The notes: generated from the letters alone by a model not told the origin. A stretch of 64,000 nt of DNA from Streptomyces albospinus (GCF_014648695.1 NZ_BMRP01000010.1:62001-126000); one strand, 5' to 3'. Positions 53,762-62,982 are shown, counted from the stretch's first letter. Translations and numbers: made by a program.

Positions 53762-55180
53762 TCATTGCGGTGGTTCCGCGTCCATGATGCGGGCGAGGGC
53801 TGCCATGGCCCGGTCGATGCCGTGCGGAGTGATGTTGCCGTAGCCGATCACCAGGGAACGGGCCGGTTTGCCGGGGGCCAGGTGGTAGCGGGTGACGGAG
53901 TCGAGGGCGATGCCGTCGGTGGCCGCTCGTCGGACAAGACCGTTGCCGTCATGACCGCCGAGAAGGGTGGCGAGAGTCTGCACTCCCGCCGGAACGCCGG
54001 TCAGGCGCAGCGGCACGTGATGGCGCGAGACGGCGGCTTCGAGTGCTTCCCGCTGCGCCTTGTAGCGGGACCGGGTCTGCCGGATGTGCCGGTCGTAGGC
54101 ACCGCTGTTGATCATCTCGGTGAGGGCGAGTTGGTCCAGCGTGGCGGTGCCGTGGTCGGTCAGGAACTTGCCTGCGGTGAGCCGTCCGACGAGCTGGGGC
54201 GGGCTGACGAGCCAGCCCAGGCGCAGGGCCGGGGCGAGGGTCTTGCTGGTCGACCCGAGGTAGACGACGGAGTTGGGCGCCAGTCCTTGCAGCGCGCCGA
54301 TCGCTCGGCGATCGAAGCGGAATTCGCCGTCGTAGTCGTCTTCCAGCACGAGGGCGCCGGCGCGGCCTGCCCAGGCCAGCAGCGCCTCGCGGCGGTGCGA
54401 CGCCAGCACCGCTCCGGTCGGGAACTGGTGCGCGGGAGTGGTCAGTACGGCATCGACTCCGTGGTCGGGAAGCGCCGTCACGACCAGCCCGTCGGCGTCG
54501 ACCGGTACCGGCAGGGGCGTCAGACCGGCATGGCGGACGATGCGAGCCCGGTGGGGCAGGCCGGGGTCTTCCAGGGCCACGGTTCGGGCGCCGCCTGCGC
54601 GCAGGGTGCGGCAGAGCAGGTCCAGCCCCTGGGTGAACCCGGCACAGATCAGGGTGGTTGCGGGGGTGGCGGCCACGCCACGTACGCGGTTGAGGTAGGC
54701 GGCGACCGCCTCGCGCAAGCGGGAATGCCCGGCCGCCTGCGGGTATCCGAGGTCCGCGTCACAGGCACCGGTGAGGGCGGACAGCCAAGCGCGCCGCCAC
54801 TGCTGGCGGGGAAAGTGGGCAAGTGACGGGACTCCTGGCCGCAAGTCCCAGCGCAGCGGGGGAAGTTCGGCCGAACCGTTCGAAGTCCGTGCGGAATCGG
54901 TAGGTGTGGCCAGGTCGGAGACCCAGGCGCCGGAGCCTGCGCGGGCGGTCAGATACCCCTCGGCGGTGAGCTGGTCGTAGACGTCGACCACGAGGCGCCG
55001 GGACACGCCCAGGTCGGCGGCGAGGACCCTGCTGGCGGGCAGCCGCTGGCCGGACGCCAGGCGCCCGGCGCGGACCGCGTGGCGCAGAGCGGACTCCAAC
55101 TGGCCCCGCAGCGGCGTGCCTGCCTCGGGTGACAGCGCGACCAGAAGCTCCGGACCACAAGTGGTACCCGAATCAGCCAT
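53762..55180 (-). CDS. MocR/PdxR-type GntR regulator with aminotransferase fold
   Basis: The 472-residue regulator has an N-terminal winged helix (about 15-80, RLASGQRLPASRVLAADL) and a fold-type I aminotransferase domain with YLGSTSKTLAPALR, where the lysine binds PLP. MocR proteins usually control a neighbouring gene divergently, here the DoxX gene 248 bases away. The effector is not evident, although PLP or gamma-aminobutyrate-like amines are common. Confidence 0.88.
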   Translation of the reverse strand: MADSGTTCGPELLVALSPEAGTPLRGQLESALRHAVRAGRLASGQRLPASRVLAADLGVSRRLVVDVYDQLTAEGYLTARAGSGAWVSDLATPTDSARTSNGSAELPPLRWDLRPGVPSLAHFPRQQWRRAWLSALTGACDADLGYPQAAGHSRLREAVAAYLNRVRGVAATPATTLICAGFTQGLDLLCRTLRAGGARTVALEDPGLPHRARIVRHAGLTPLPVPVDADGLVVTALPDHGVDAVLTTPAHQFPTGAVLASHRREALLAWAGRAGALVLEDDYDGEFRFDRRAIGALQGLAPNSVVYLGSTSKTLAPALRLGWLVSPPQLVGRLTAGKFLTDHGTATLDQLALTEMINSGAYDRHIRQTRSRYKAQREALEAAVSRHHVPLRLTGVPAGVQTLATLLGGHDGNGLVRRAATDGIALDSVTRYHLAPGKPARSLVIGYGNITPHGIDRAMAALARIMDAEPPQ

Positions 55181-55428
55181 GGAAGTGGACCCTACCCGGG
55201 CTCCGCTTCGCGCCTACCGTGGCCCCTGCGAACCTCGGCGGCCGACCGGTCCACCGCCCAACTCCGGTGCCGAGAGGGCCAGAAGAGCAACACCGCGGGT
55301 CAGGCTGCTCTCGTCCGCCGCCGCAGACGTACTGCGCAGCACCGGAACGGGCACACTGCACGGCCCGAGGACCGACCGGCCGCACTCGCCCCCTACCCCC
55401 GCAACGGACGTAAAGGACAGACACACCC

Positions 55429-56004
55429 GTGGCCATGACCAAGTTGGACAACCTGCGGAAGCGGGCCCACCGTGCGGGCGGCAGCCCACGGGCGTGGGCG
55501 AGCGCCACCGTCCTCGCCCGCCTCGCCCTGGCGACCGGGTTCCTGTCGGCGGTCGCCGACAGATTCGGCCTGTGGGGCAAACCCGGATCCGGTAACGTCG
55601 GCTGGGGCACCTACGACCTCTACCTGGCCTACGTCCATGAACTCGCCCCCTACCTGCCGGGCGGGTTCGTCGACGCGGTGGGCGGGGTGGCAACCGCAGT
55701 CGAAGCGACCCTGGGAATCGCCCTGCTGCTCGGGGTGGCCGTACGGCTGTCGGCGTGGGCCAGTACGGGCGTACTGCTCACCTTCGCACTGTCGATGTTC
55801 CTCTTCTCCCACCCGGAGGCACCGTTCAGCGCCTCGGTGTTCAGCGCAGCGGCCCTCGCGCTGCTGCTGGCGCTGGCCCCCACCGGTGCCTACGCGCTCG
55901 CCCTGGACCGCAAGCTCGGGCTGGAGCGTTCCCACTCCGGTTCTCTGCCGCGGCCCCAGACCTGCACCTGCCGCACGGCGACCGCCCCGGAGCAGGGCCA
56001 GTGA
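55429..56004 (+). CDS. DoxX-family membrane protein
   Basis: The 191-residue protein has four hydrophobic segments with the DoxX-like LARLALATGFLSAVADRFGLWG and GGVATAVEATLGIALLLG. An extra Cys/Pro/Arg-rich tail follows. The GTG start has AAAGGAC upstream. It is the likely target of the divergent MocR regulator. DoxX relatives are linked to redox homeostasis, but this one is unassigned. Confidence 0.78.
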   Translation: MAMTKLDNLRKRAHRAGGSPRAWASATVLARLALATGFLSAVADRFGLWGKPGSGNVGWGTYDLYLAYVHELAPYLPGGFVDAVGGVATAVEATLGIALLLGVAVRLSAWASTGVLLTFALSMFLFSHPEAPFSASVFSAAALALLLALAPTGAYALALDRKLGLERSHSGSLPRPQTCTCRTATAPEQGQ

Positions 56005-56100
56005 GCCTCATGGACGCCGCAATCCTGGCGGCCGAGACCTGGAGTCCGACCTCTCCGATTCGGCCTCCTCCGGATCTCCTCACCAGGAGGTTGGGAGTGC

Positions 56101-56217
56101 GTGGTGGAGGCCCTGACCGAGCACAGGTCCGAGGTGAGCAAGGCGGGACGGTTCGATCCGGCGGCACTCAACCGCTACACGCGCAAGTACCACGTCGTCT
56201 ACGAGGAGAGTGAGTAA
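56101..56217 (+). CDS. Possible 38-residue peptide or gene tail
   Basis: The frame VVEALTEHRSEVSKAG then RFDPAALNRYTRKYHVVYEES reads like real protein with amphipathic helices and a Tyr-rich end. AGGAGG lies 10 bases upstream of the GTG. It may be a tiny gene or the C-terminal remnant of a lost larger one. No family is recognised. Confidence 0.3.
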   Translation: MVEALTEHRSEVSKAGRFDPAALNRYTRKYHVVYEESE

Positions 56218-56320
56218 TACGAGGCCTTGACGGAGACCGGCCCGGTGAGGACTTGGGCTCGGGTGCTCGCTACTGTGACAGTGAAGCCCTCCGGGAAGAC
56301 TGCGCAGCCATAATGAGCGC

Positions 56321-56560
56321 ATGTCGCTTCGGGGAACGGACGCCTACCAGGACCAGGGCTGGGAGCAGGACCAGGACTTCCCGGCACTCGTCCAACGGGC
56401 TGTGCGGGCGGCGCGCCGGCACGGGTTCGCATACTCCTGCCGCCCCGAACAAGGCCGCCTTCTCCGGGGGGTGGCTGTCCGGCCGCCCGTCCTCCTCACC
56501 GACCCTGCCGTCTATGCTCTGCTCACCGCCGGCGGCGCGGCCTTCCTCCTGCTGACCTGA
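56321..56560 (+). pseudogene. N-terminal fragment of an O-methyltransferase-like protein
   Basis: The first 50 residues (AYQDQGWEQDQDFP, VRAARRHGFAYSCRPEQGRLLR) resemble the lead helices of class I O-methyltransferases just before the SAM-binding glycine motif. The frame then changes to RPPVLLTDPAVYALL and ends after 79 codons. The SAM motif is absent, so the gene is a truncated relic. Confidence 0.4.
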
Positions 56561-56669
56561 CCTGACATGACCTTCGCCTTCCCCTGCCGATCGGTCGCTG
56601 CCGCCACGGCACCCCGTCGCGCCGAGCGTGACAGGGAAGCGGGTGCGGTCCCCTCGGCGGCGCGGACGG

Positions 56670-57806
56670 TCAAGCTGGGCCGGGGCCGGCGGTGGCTGGG
56701 TGTCGGCGGGCGAGTTCGTGCCGGTGGTAATGGGCGAAGAAGCGGTGGAGCAGATCGTCGTCCATGGGGAAGTGGGAGCGCTCGGGGTGGGCGAGGACGC
56801 CTTGGGCGTTGTCGCGCCGGAAGTGCTGGTCGTGGGTGAGGTAGGCGCTGTAGAACTCGTCGAGCAGGTGGGCGAGGTGGAGGTCGGGGGTCCGGAGGTG
56901 TGCCGGGTCGCGGACGAGTTCGTGGTCGGGGATGCCCAACTGCCCGAAGATTGCACCGAGGGTGGCGCCTACGGTGGGCGGAGTCGGGTTGCTCAGGTGG
57001 AAGATGCGGTCCCGGGTGGTGGCATGGGCGATTTCCACCAGTTCGCGGGTGACATGGTCGACGGGCACGAGGTTGAGCTGTAGTTCCGGGTGGGCGAGTA
57101 GGCGGATGGGGTGGTGGCCGCCGTCGAGCGCGGGACGGAGGGTGTGGTGGAGGGCGATGCGGCGCATCATGCCGTAGACGCCGGAGTAGGGGCCGCCGCA
57201 GGCGAGGGTGGCATGGTGGCCGATGACCGCAGTGGGGCGGTAGATGCGGGTGGGCAGCGGGGCGTTCCGCACGATCCGCTCGGCGGCGGTCTTGCTGGCC
57301 TCGTAGCACTCGCGCGGTGTCGGCTCGGTGATGGGCTGTTCGGGGATCTCGCCTTGACGGTGGCCGGCGACATAGGCGGTGGAGACGTAATGGAACGCCT
57401 CGGCGCCCAGCCGGGTGGCCAGGGTGACGGTGCGGCGGGTGCCGGCGGTGTTGGTGGCGAAGAGCCGGCGGCGGTTGGCCTGGCCGAAGGCGACCAGCGC
57501 GCCGACGTGCCAGAACCAGGTGGGGCCGGGGGTTCTCACCTGGGCCGGGTCGACGCCGAGGCCGGGTTGGGTGAGGTCGCCGGGGACGGCTGTGGCCACG
57601 CGCAGGGCCTGCGCAACGGTCTCGGCGTCGGTGCGGTATGCCTGAGCCGCTGTGGTGAGGGCGGCAGTCAGCCGGGTGTGCGGGTCGCTGTCTCCGGGGC
57701 GCACCAGGCAGATGATGTCGCGGGTGTCGGGGTGGGTGGCGAGTTCCAACACCAGGGCGGCGCCGATCAGGCCGGTCGCACCGGTGACAAGGTGCGTGTG
57801 TCTCAT
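56670..57806 (-). CDS. Thioester reductase-like NAD(P)-binding protein
   Basis: The 378-residue protein has TGATGLIGAALVLEL at the N-terminus, HYVSTAYVAG, and the catalytic YEASK. The body has the extended-SDR form seen in thioester reductase (Lys2 R-domain) and male-sterility-type reductases. It lies directly after KS and ACP with an ATGA overlap, so it may release an acyl chain from the ACP as aldehyde or alcohol. There is no attached carrier domain. Confidence 0.82.
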   Translation of the reverse strand: MRHTHLVTGATGLIGAALVLELATHPDTRDIICLVRPGDSDPHTRLTAALTTAAQAYRTDAETVAQALRVATAVPGDLTQPGLGVDPAQVRTPGPTWFWHVGALVAFGQANRRRLFATNTAGTRRTVTLATRLGAEAFHYVSTAYVAGHRQGEIPEQPITEPTPRECYEASKTAAERIVRNAPLPTRIYRPTAVIGHHATLACGGPYSGVYGMMRRIALHHTLRPALDGGHHPIRLLAHPELQLNLVPVDHVTRELVEIAHATTRDRIFHLSNPTPPTVGATLGAIFGQLGIPDHELVRDPAHLRTPDLHLAHLLDEFYSAYLTHDQHFRRDNAQGVLAHPERSHFPMDDDLLHRFFAHYHRHELARRHPATAGPGPA

Positions 57807-59047
57807 GCTGGTGCTCCGGTGGAGGGTGCGGGGCGGAAGGCCAGAACGGCGTTGTGGCCGCCGAAACCCATGGAGGTGCTCAGGGCCAGCTCGATGGGTT
57901 GCCTGCGCGGCCGGCCGGTGACGAAGTCCACGTCGATGCCGGGGTCCGGGTGGTGGAGGTTGGCGGTGGGCGGGGCTGTGCGGTGGGCGACGGTCAGTAC
58001 GGTCAGCGCCGCCTCGACAGCACCCGCAGCGCCCAGAAGGTGGCCGGTGACCCCCTTGGTGGAAGTGACCGATGCGCGCGGGCCGAGCAAGGCGGTCAGA
58101 GCGCGGGCCTCGGCCTGGTCGTTGAGCGGGGTGCCGGTGCCATGGGCGTTGACGTGATCGACATCCCGCGGGGCGGCCTGTGCCTGTCCGAGGGCCTGGC
58201 GGATGGCTTGAGTGAACGCGGTGGCGGCGGGGTCGGGAGCCACGGGGTGATGTGCGTCGGTGGCGGTGCCGTATCCGACCAGCGTCGCATGGCCGCGCAC
58301 GCCGCGTGTCCGTGCGTCCTCGGCGCGTTCCAGGACGAGGATCCCGGCACCCTCCCCGAGGACGAAGCCGTCCCGGTCCACGTCGAAGGGGCGGCCGGCC
58401 GCGGCCGGATCGTCGCGGCGCCGGGACAGGACCCCCATGTTCGCGAACGCGGAGGCACACAGCCGCGTGACGACGGCCTCGGTCCCTCCGGCGATCGCGA
58501 TGTCGCACGAGTGACTGTGCAGGAGTTGCGCGGCCAGGCCGATCGCGGTGGCGCCCGAGGCGCAGGCCGTGGAGACCTGAAGGCTGGGGCCGCGAGCATG
58601 GAGTGCGATGGCCAACTGACCGGCGACCATGTTCGGCAGGTACACCGGCAGAGTGAGGGGGGAGACCAAGTCGGCGCCGTTGTGGGCGAGATGCAGCTGC
58701 TGAGCCTCGATGGTGGCCATGTCCCCGGCGCCGTTGCCCACCACGACCGCCACCCGCTCGCCCGCCCACCTCCCCGGCTGCAACGCCGCGTCCTCAACAG
58801 CCTCGTATGCGGCGGTCAGTGCGAACTGGGTGAAGCGGCCCAGTCGCCGCGCGCCCGCCACCCGCAGGTACCGACGCGACTCGTAACCGGGCACCCGACA
58901 GGAGAAGTCCACCGGCAAGCCGTGCAGCTCCGGGTCCACGGCCGCGGCCGGGACTGCGGAGCACACGCGCTCCCAGGTGGCCTTCGTGCCGATTCCGGCC
59001 GGGGTGACCAGTCCCAGACCGGTCACCACGATCGGCGAGGTTCTCAC
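57803..59047 (-). CDS. Beta-ketoacyl-ACP synthase II (FabF-like)
   Basis: The 414-residue condensing enzyme has a complete Cys-His-His set: VSTACASG, VNAHGTGTPLND and KGVTGHLLGAAG. It is normal in length and overlaps both neighbours (GTGA with the ACP, ATGA with the reductase). It would extend a chain on the adjacent ACP. It differs from the KS at 11138 and is a separate system, probably unrelated to the nitrous acid cluster. Confidence 0.92.
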   Translation of the reverse strand: MRTSPIVVTGLGLVTPAGIGTKATWERVCSAVPAAAVDPELHGLPVDFSCRVPGYESRRYLRVAGARRLGRFTQFALTAAYEAVEDAALQPGRWAGERVAVVVGNGAGDMATIEAQQLHLAHNGADLVSPLTLPVYLPNMVAGQLAIALHARGPSLQVSTACASGATAIGLAAQLLHSHSCDIAIAGGTEAVVTRLCASAFANMGVLSRRRDDPAAAGRPFDVDRDGFVLGEGAGILVLERAEDARTRGVRGHATLVGYGTATDAHHPVAPDPAATAFTQAIRQALGQAQAAPRDVDHVNAHGTGTPLNDQAEARALTALLGPRASVTSTKGVTGHLLGAAGAVEAALTVLTVAHRTAPPTANLHHPDPGIDVDFVTGRPRRQPIELALSTSMGFGGHNAVLAFRPAPSTGAPA

Positions 59048-59292
59048 GGTCGAACCATCTGACCAGCAGCGACGTCCATCCGCCGGCACACCTCGCCCAC
59101 GGTCATCTCCGTGCCCGCATCATTCTGCTCCAGCGCGAGGCGCCACCGCCTGTAGATGTTGGCGTGCAGCTCAAGGGCACCGAGGGAGTCGATGCCCAAC
59201 TCACCCAGCGACGCTTCGGGCACGATCTCCTGTTCGTCGACCTCGAACACCTCCACCAGCAGCACGACCAGCCGCTCACGGGACGACGCCAT
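59044..59292 (-). CDS. Acyl carrier protein (second)
   Basis: The 82-residue ACP has the phosphopantetheine site GIDSLGALEL and an otherwise acidic sequence. GGAGG lies 6 bases before the ATG. It is first in a leftward ACP-KS-reductase operon and overlaps the KS start. It probably relies on a PPTase elsewhere or at 22548. Confidence 0.9.
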   Translation of the reverse strand: MASSRERLVVLLVEVFEVDEQEIVPEASLGELGIDSLGALELHANIYRRWRLALEQNDAGTEMTVGEVCRRMDVAAGQMVRP

Positions 59293-59814
59293 CGCAAACC
59301 TCCAGGATGTCAGCCGCCGACGCGGCTGCCGTACAGGTGACGAACAGGGGAGGGCCCCGACGCGTCCCTGGCGTACCGAGGACGCACTCTCGAACGTGAG
59401 GCAGGAAGCGACCAACGAGCAAGCCACCGCACACCACACCCTGAGTCCCCGCAAGCCGCGCGCTTGCCACCCGAGGACTGAACCGTTTCTGCAAGACTGC
59501 CCCACAAACCACCTGGTGGGGTCCGCCGAGCCGAGCGAACTTGTTGAACGCGTTGAATGCGTTCCACGTGTCGAACGTGTCGAATCCACGAGAACTGCCC
59601 TGCCAGGCTTCTGATGTGGCCCAGGAACAGGCAGTCGGTGAAGGGGCTCTCGGCTCGCGGCCGGCTGGTCGGCGGTGACGGACCGCCGGCCGGTGACCTG
59701 ACTTCACCGGTCGCTGCACATGCCCGTCGAGCCGCATGGCGCGCTCTGCGGAGGCGGGGCGGCGGCAACGCCTGTGTCTGCCCCAATTGCCGCTGACTGA
59801 CGGCCCCTGCTCGA
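59293..59814. other. Spacer with a 9-bp repeat array
   Basis: No gene is recognised in the 522 bases between the ACP operon start and the end of the monooxygenase. An array of 9-base repeats lies at 59534-59587. Promoter of the ACP operon is probably close to 59292 but I could not place it. Confidence 0.45.
59534..59587. repeat. Array of six 9-bp imperfect tandem repeats
   Basis: Units such as GTTGAACGC, GTTGAATGC, GTTCCACGT, GTCGAACGT and GTCGAATCC follow each other in exact 9-base phase (first unit AGCGAACTT). The array resembles the one at 50087-50166 in period and intergenic position, although the unit differs. Confidence 0.6.
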
Positions 59815-61056
59815 TCAGTGCCCCGTCCCGGTAGACGACGCCTGCTGTTCCCCGACACCGTGTAGGCCGTAGTCGGGCAGAGCGATGTCTCCGGCCTTGG
59901 CGAACTGTCCGGCGAGCAGATTCCGCATCGGCCAGCGGTTCATCGAGCGCATCGAGAGGTCTCGCAACCGGATGGCGAGTGTGCTGGAGGGGGCGTATCC
60001 CGCGGCGCCGCCGGGCGGCAACTGCTGGGCCTTGCTGACGTAGGGGCGCATGGTCTCGTCATACTTCCGGAAGGCGATGCGGTGATCGCCTTCGGCGGTG
60101 GCGAGTTCACCTGCCAGTACGTACGCGCCGACCAGGGCCAGGCTGGTACCGAGGCCGGTGAGTGGCGACGGGCAGTAGCCGGCGTCGCCGAGCAGTGCCA
60201 CCCGGCCGCGAGTCCAGCTGTCGAGGTGCACTTGGCCCATGGAGTCGAAGAAGAAGTCGGACGCGGTGCGCATCGCCCGCAGCAACCGTGGGACTTCCCA
60301 TCCGGCTCCGGCGAAGCGTCGAGCCACCAGGTCCTGCTGCGCTGCGGTGTCGCGGCGGTCGTAGGCGATCGGTGCCGACCGGAAGCTGAGGCCGGCCTTG
60401 ATCTCGCCGTCGAGACGGCCCGGCCGGGCCGAGGCGACGAGCCCACCGGGCGCGTTGTGCATCTGATACCAGCCGTCGAGTTCCATCTCCTCGACGGTGG
60501 TGAACCACGCCGTGTAGAGGTCCAGTGGGCGTACGTGGTCCGACTCCGGCCCGAAGGCCAGGGCGCGTACGACGGAGTGCAGCCCGTCCGCGCCGACGAC
60601 CAGTCCGAATCGACGCGGGGCGGCCTTCTCGAAGGTGACGGTGACTCCGTCGTCGTCCTGGTCAAGACCGGTGATGGTGTCATCGAAGACGTACTCGGTG
60701 TCCGGCACGGTGGCGTCATACATGAGACGGCCAAGGTCACCGCGCAGGATCTCGATCTCCGAGACGATTCCCTCCCCTCCGAAGCCGTCTGCCGGCATCC
60801 GGGCGGTGATCCGGCCGGAAGCATTGACGCATGCCAGGCCGCGCTGGTCGACGCTCAGCGCCCGTGCCCGGTCCATCAGGCCCATGCGTGTGACCACGGT
60901 GCGGCCGGCGCCGCGCAGATCCACGGTCTGGCCTCCCGGTCGGGGTTCCGGTGCGCGCTCGACGATCGTGACGGCGAAGCCTGCGGTGCGTAGCCAGTAC
61001 GCCAGCGTGGGGCCGGCGATGCCGGCTCCGGAGATGAGGATGTCGGTGTTCCGCAT
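59815..61056 (-). CDS. FAD-dependent monooxygenase (group A)
   Basis: The 413-residue enzyme has ISGAGIAGPTLAYWL at the N-terminus, a middle GLVVGADGLHSVVR (the DG motif) and GDAGYCPSPLTGLGTSLA (GD motif). This is the PHBH-fold group that hydroxylates aromatic substrates or inactivates antibiotics. The ATG starts 8 bases after a good -10 box, so the message may be leaderless. It stands alone with its own promoter and upstream repeats. Confidence 0.88.
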   Translation of the reverse strand: MRNTDILISGAGIAGPTLAYWLRTAGFAVTIVERAPEPRPGGQTVDLRGAGRTVVTRMGLMDRARALSVDQRGLACVNASGRITARMPADGFGGEGIVSEIEILRGDLGRLMYDATVPDTEYVFDDTITGLDQDDDGVTVTFEKAAPRRFGLVVGADGLHSVVRALAFGPESDHVRPLDLYTAWFTTVEEMELDGWYQMHNAPGGLVASARPGRLDGEIKAGLSFRSAPIAYDRRDTAAQQDLVARRFAGAGWEVPRLLRAMRTASDFFFDSMGQVHLDSWTRGRVALLGDAGYCPSPLTGLGTSLALVGAYVLAGELATAEGDHRIAFRKYDETMRPYVSKAQQLPPGGAAGYAPSSTLAIRLRDLSMRSMNRWPMRNLLAGQFAKAGDIALPDYGLHGVGEQQASSTGTGH

Positions 61057-61064
61057 GAGCAGAG

Positions 61065-61093
61065 AATGTACGGCGTAAACCTATATCGGGCAA
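61065..61093 (-). promoter_or_regulatory. Promoter of the FAD monooxygenase
   Basis: On the minus strand, a TTGCCC -35 (61088-61093) and TACATT -10 (61065-61070) are spaced by 17 bases. The ATG follows eight bases after the -10. The spacing and boxes fit a housekeeping-type promoter with a nearly leaderless transcript. Confidence 0.6.
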
Positions 61094-61114
61094 GCCTAAA
61101 ACTGCTGCTGTGTA

Positions 61115-61244
61115 GGGCACTTGTCTAGATGGTGCACTAGTGCCCAGGGGTTGAGGATTCCCTGGATGGTGCACTGTGGGCCTGTGGGAGGTGCGTCGAC
61201 GTGACGATTGGGTGGGCGGGGCGAGCGGTCGGGTGCACTAGTGC
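61115..61244. promoter_or_regulatory. Operator-like repeats upstream of the FAD monooxygenase
   Basis: GGTGCACTAGTGC occurs twice exactly (61131-61143 and 61232-61244) and in partial form at 61168-61178 (GGTGCACTGTG). Within it, GCACTAGTGC is a perfect palindrome. A second inverted repeat, GGGCACT/AGTGCCC, spans 61115-61145. The cluster suggests several sites for one dimeric regulator just upstream of the promoter. Confidence 0.5.
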
Positions 61245-61375
61245 GGGGGAGGAGGTGGTGGGAAGCGCGGCGCGGCAGCCGGCCCCTTCCGCCGCTCGCT
61301 GCCCCTGCGCACCGCCTGAATCCGCGCCCGCGTCGCCGGACTTCAGAGGAGCCGGCGACGCAGGGCGGCTGCCCC

Positions 61376-62917
61376 TCAGGCGGTGAACCAGCGCTCGACC
61401 GCCGCTCGCAGGGTGGCCAGCTCGGCCGGGGCCGGGCGCGGTGAGTCGCAGGCCCAGGCCACGTAGCCGTCGGGGCGGATCAGCAGGCCGGTGAGGTCGG
61501 CCCGGCCGCCCTGTGCGTTGACAAGGTCGACGGCGTCCTGAGTGCCCGTCAGTACCTCTGCCAGCGACTGGTCATCGGTCAGATCGAGCAGCAACGGCTG
61601 GCCAATTCTTGCGAGTTCGGCTATCCGGACCTTCCCCGACTCGGTGATCAGATCCAACTCCGGTGCGAAGTAGCCGACTGCCGGGTGGGGATCGGCGATG
61701 CCCATCTCGTAGCGTACGTCGGTGCCCGCGGTGAGGTCGGCGAGGTCCTGGACGACCTCTTTGCGGGTGAGCAGCTCGGTGAAGAGCTCGGGCAGGGCGC
61801 TGGTGTCGCTCCCCGGGGCGGTGAGTGCGGACTGCGCCTCGGCGTTGAGCACCATGCGGCGGGCGGCCTGGCGGCGCTCGGTGTCGTAGCTGTCGAGCAG
61901 GCCGGGCGGGGCGGTGTCGCGCAGCGCGGCGGCGAGCTTCCAGCCGAGGTTGGCGGCGTCCTGGAGGCCGAGGTTCAGGCCGGGGCCGCCGCCGGCGGCG
62001 TAGACATGGGCGGCGTCGCCGACCAGAAAGACCCGGCGGTCGCGGAACCGGTCGGCGACCCGGGTGTTGCCGCCCGTCAGCCGCCGCAGCACGTGCGGGC
62101 CCGTTCCGTCCGGCGGGCCGAGCGGCAGGTCGACGCCCAGGACGCGACGGATACTCGACTCCATTTCGGTCAGGGTCATCGGCTCGTCCGCCGCGGGCTG
62201 GTCCCATTCGGTGGTGCTGACCAGCGGCGGCTGGCCGGGGAACGGTGCGTAGGAGAAGCCGCCCTGGTCGGTGCGGTGGGGCAGGAAGGGCAGTACCGGC
62301 CCGTGGCCGGGAATCGTGAGGGCGCCGTTGACCGGGTCGACCCAGTCGGCCGGGACGGTGGCGTGGGCGGTGCGGTTGGTGCGGCGGTCGTAGCTGACGC
62401 CGGGGAACGCGATCCCGGAGAGCTTGCGGATCACGCTGCGCGCGCCGTCCGCGCCGACCACGTAACGGGCGCGGAGCTGCTGGTCGCCGCCGGGGCCGGT
62501 GACGTCGAGGGTGACGGCGTCCTCGTCCTGGGCCACGGCGCTGACCCGGTGCCCGCGCCGCAGGTCGACGCCGAGTGTGCGGGCGCGCTCCTCCAGGACC
62601 TGGACGATGCGGTGCTGCGGGGCGGCCAGGGCGAAGACCGGACTGGCGTCCAGCAGCCCGAGGTTGAGGCCCATGGCCGCGAACATGAAGTAGGCGGAGT
62701 TCGGCTGCGGGGGCTCCGGGTTGCCGCTGAGCGGCTCGTACAAACCGCGGTGGTCGGCCAGACGTACCACCTGGCCGAGCAGGCCATTGGCCTTGGGTTC
62801 GGTGCTGGGCTGCGGGAGCTGCTCCAGAACGACCGGGCGGATGCCGGCCAGGCTCAGTTCGCAGGCCAGCATCAGCCCGTTCGGGCCGCCTCCCACGATG
62901 ATCACGTCGGATATCAC
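61376..62917 (-). CDS. FAD-dependent monooxygenase, PheA/TfdB type (rifampicin-hydroxylase-like)
   Basis: The 513-residue enzyme has VGGGPNGLMLACEL, YVVGADGARSVIR, and GDAAHVYAAGGGPGLNLGLQDA, a phenol-hydroxylase-type FAD enzyme. The C-terminal 120 residues form the thioredoxin-like tail common in this family. Related proteins hydroxylate aromatic polyketides or inactivate rifampicin. A divergent arrangement is absent. It lies after the TetR gene on the same strand with 65 bases between, so the regulator may control it. Confidence 0.9.
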   Translation of the reverse strand: MISDVIIVGGGPNGLMLACELSLAGIRPVVLEQLPQPSTEPKANGLLGQVVRLADHRGLYEPLSGNPEPPQPNSAYFMFAAMGLNLGLLDASPVFALAAPQHRIVQVLEERARTLGVDLRRGHRVSAVAQDEDAVTLDVTGPGGDQQLRARYVVGADGARSVIRKLSGIAFPGVSYDRRTNRTAHATVPADWVDPVNGALTIPGHGPVLPFLPHRTDQGGFSYAPFPGQPPLVSTTEWDQPAADEPMTLTEMESSIRRVLGVDLPLGPPDGTGPHVLRRLTGGNTRVADRFRDRRVFLVGDAAHVYAAGGGPGLNLGLQDAANLGWKLAAALRDTAPPGLLDSYDTERRQAARRMVLNAEAQSALTAPGSDTSALPELFTELLTRKEVVQDLADLTAGTDVRYEMGIADPHPAVGYFAPELDLITESGKVRIAELARIGQPLLLDLTDDQSLAEVLTGTQDAVDLVNAQGGRADLTGLLIRPDGYVAWACDSPRPAPAELATLRAAVERWFTA

Positions 62918-62982
62918 GGTCAGGTCTCCTTGGTGCGGGCGGGAAAGGGTGGCACCGGAGGCGAGTTGGTCGCCGCGCTTCG

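Larger units (their letters stand above)
56005..56669. other. Convergent spacer with small ORF and gene relic
   Basis: The 665-base spacer contains a possible 38-codon ORF (56101-56217) and a truncated methyltransferase-like frame (56321-56560). Neither looks like an intact gene of usual size. The genes on both sides point toward it. Confidence 0.5.
61057..61375. other. Control region between the two FAD monooxygenases
   Basis: The 319-base space has no gene. It contains the promoter at 61065-61093 and operator-like repeats at 61115-61244 and is otherwise GC-rich without features. Confidence 0.6.
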
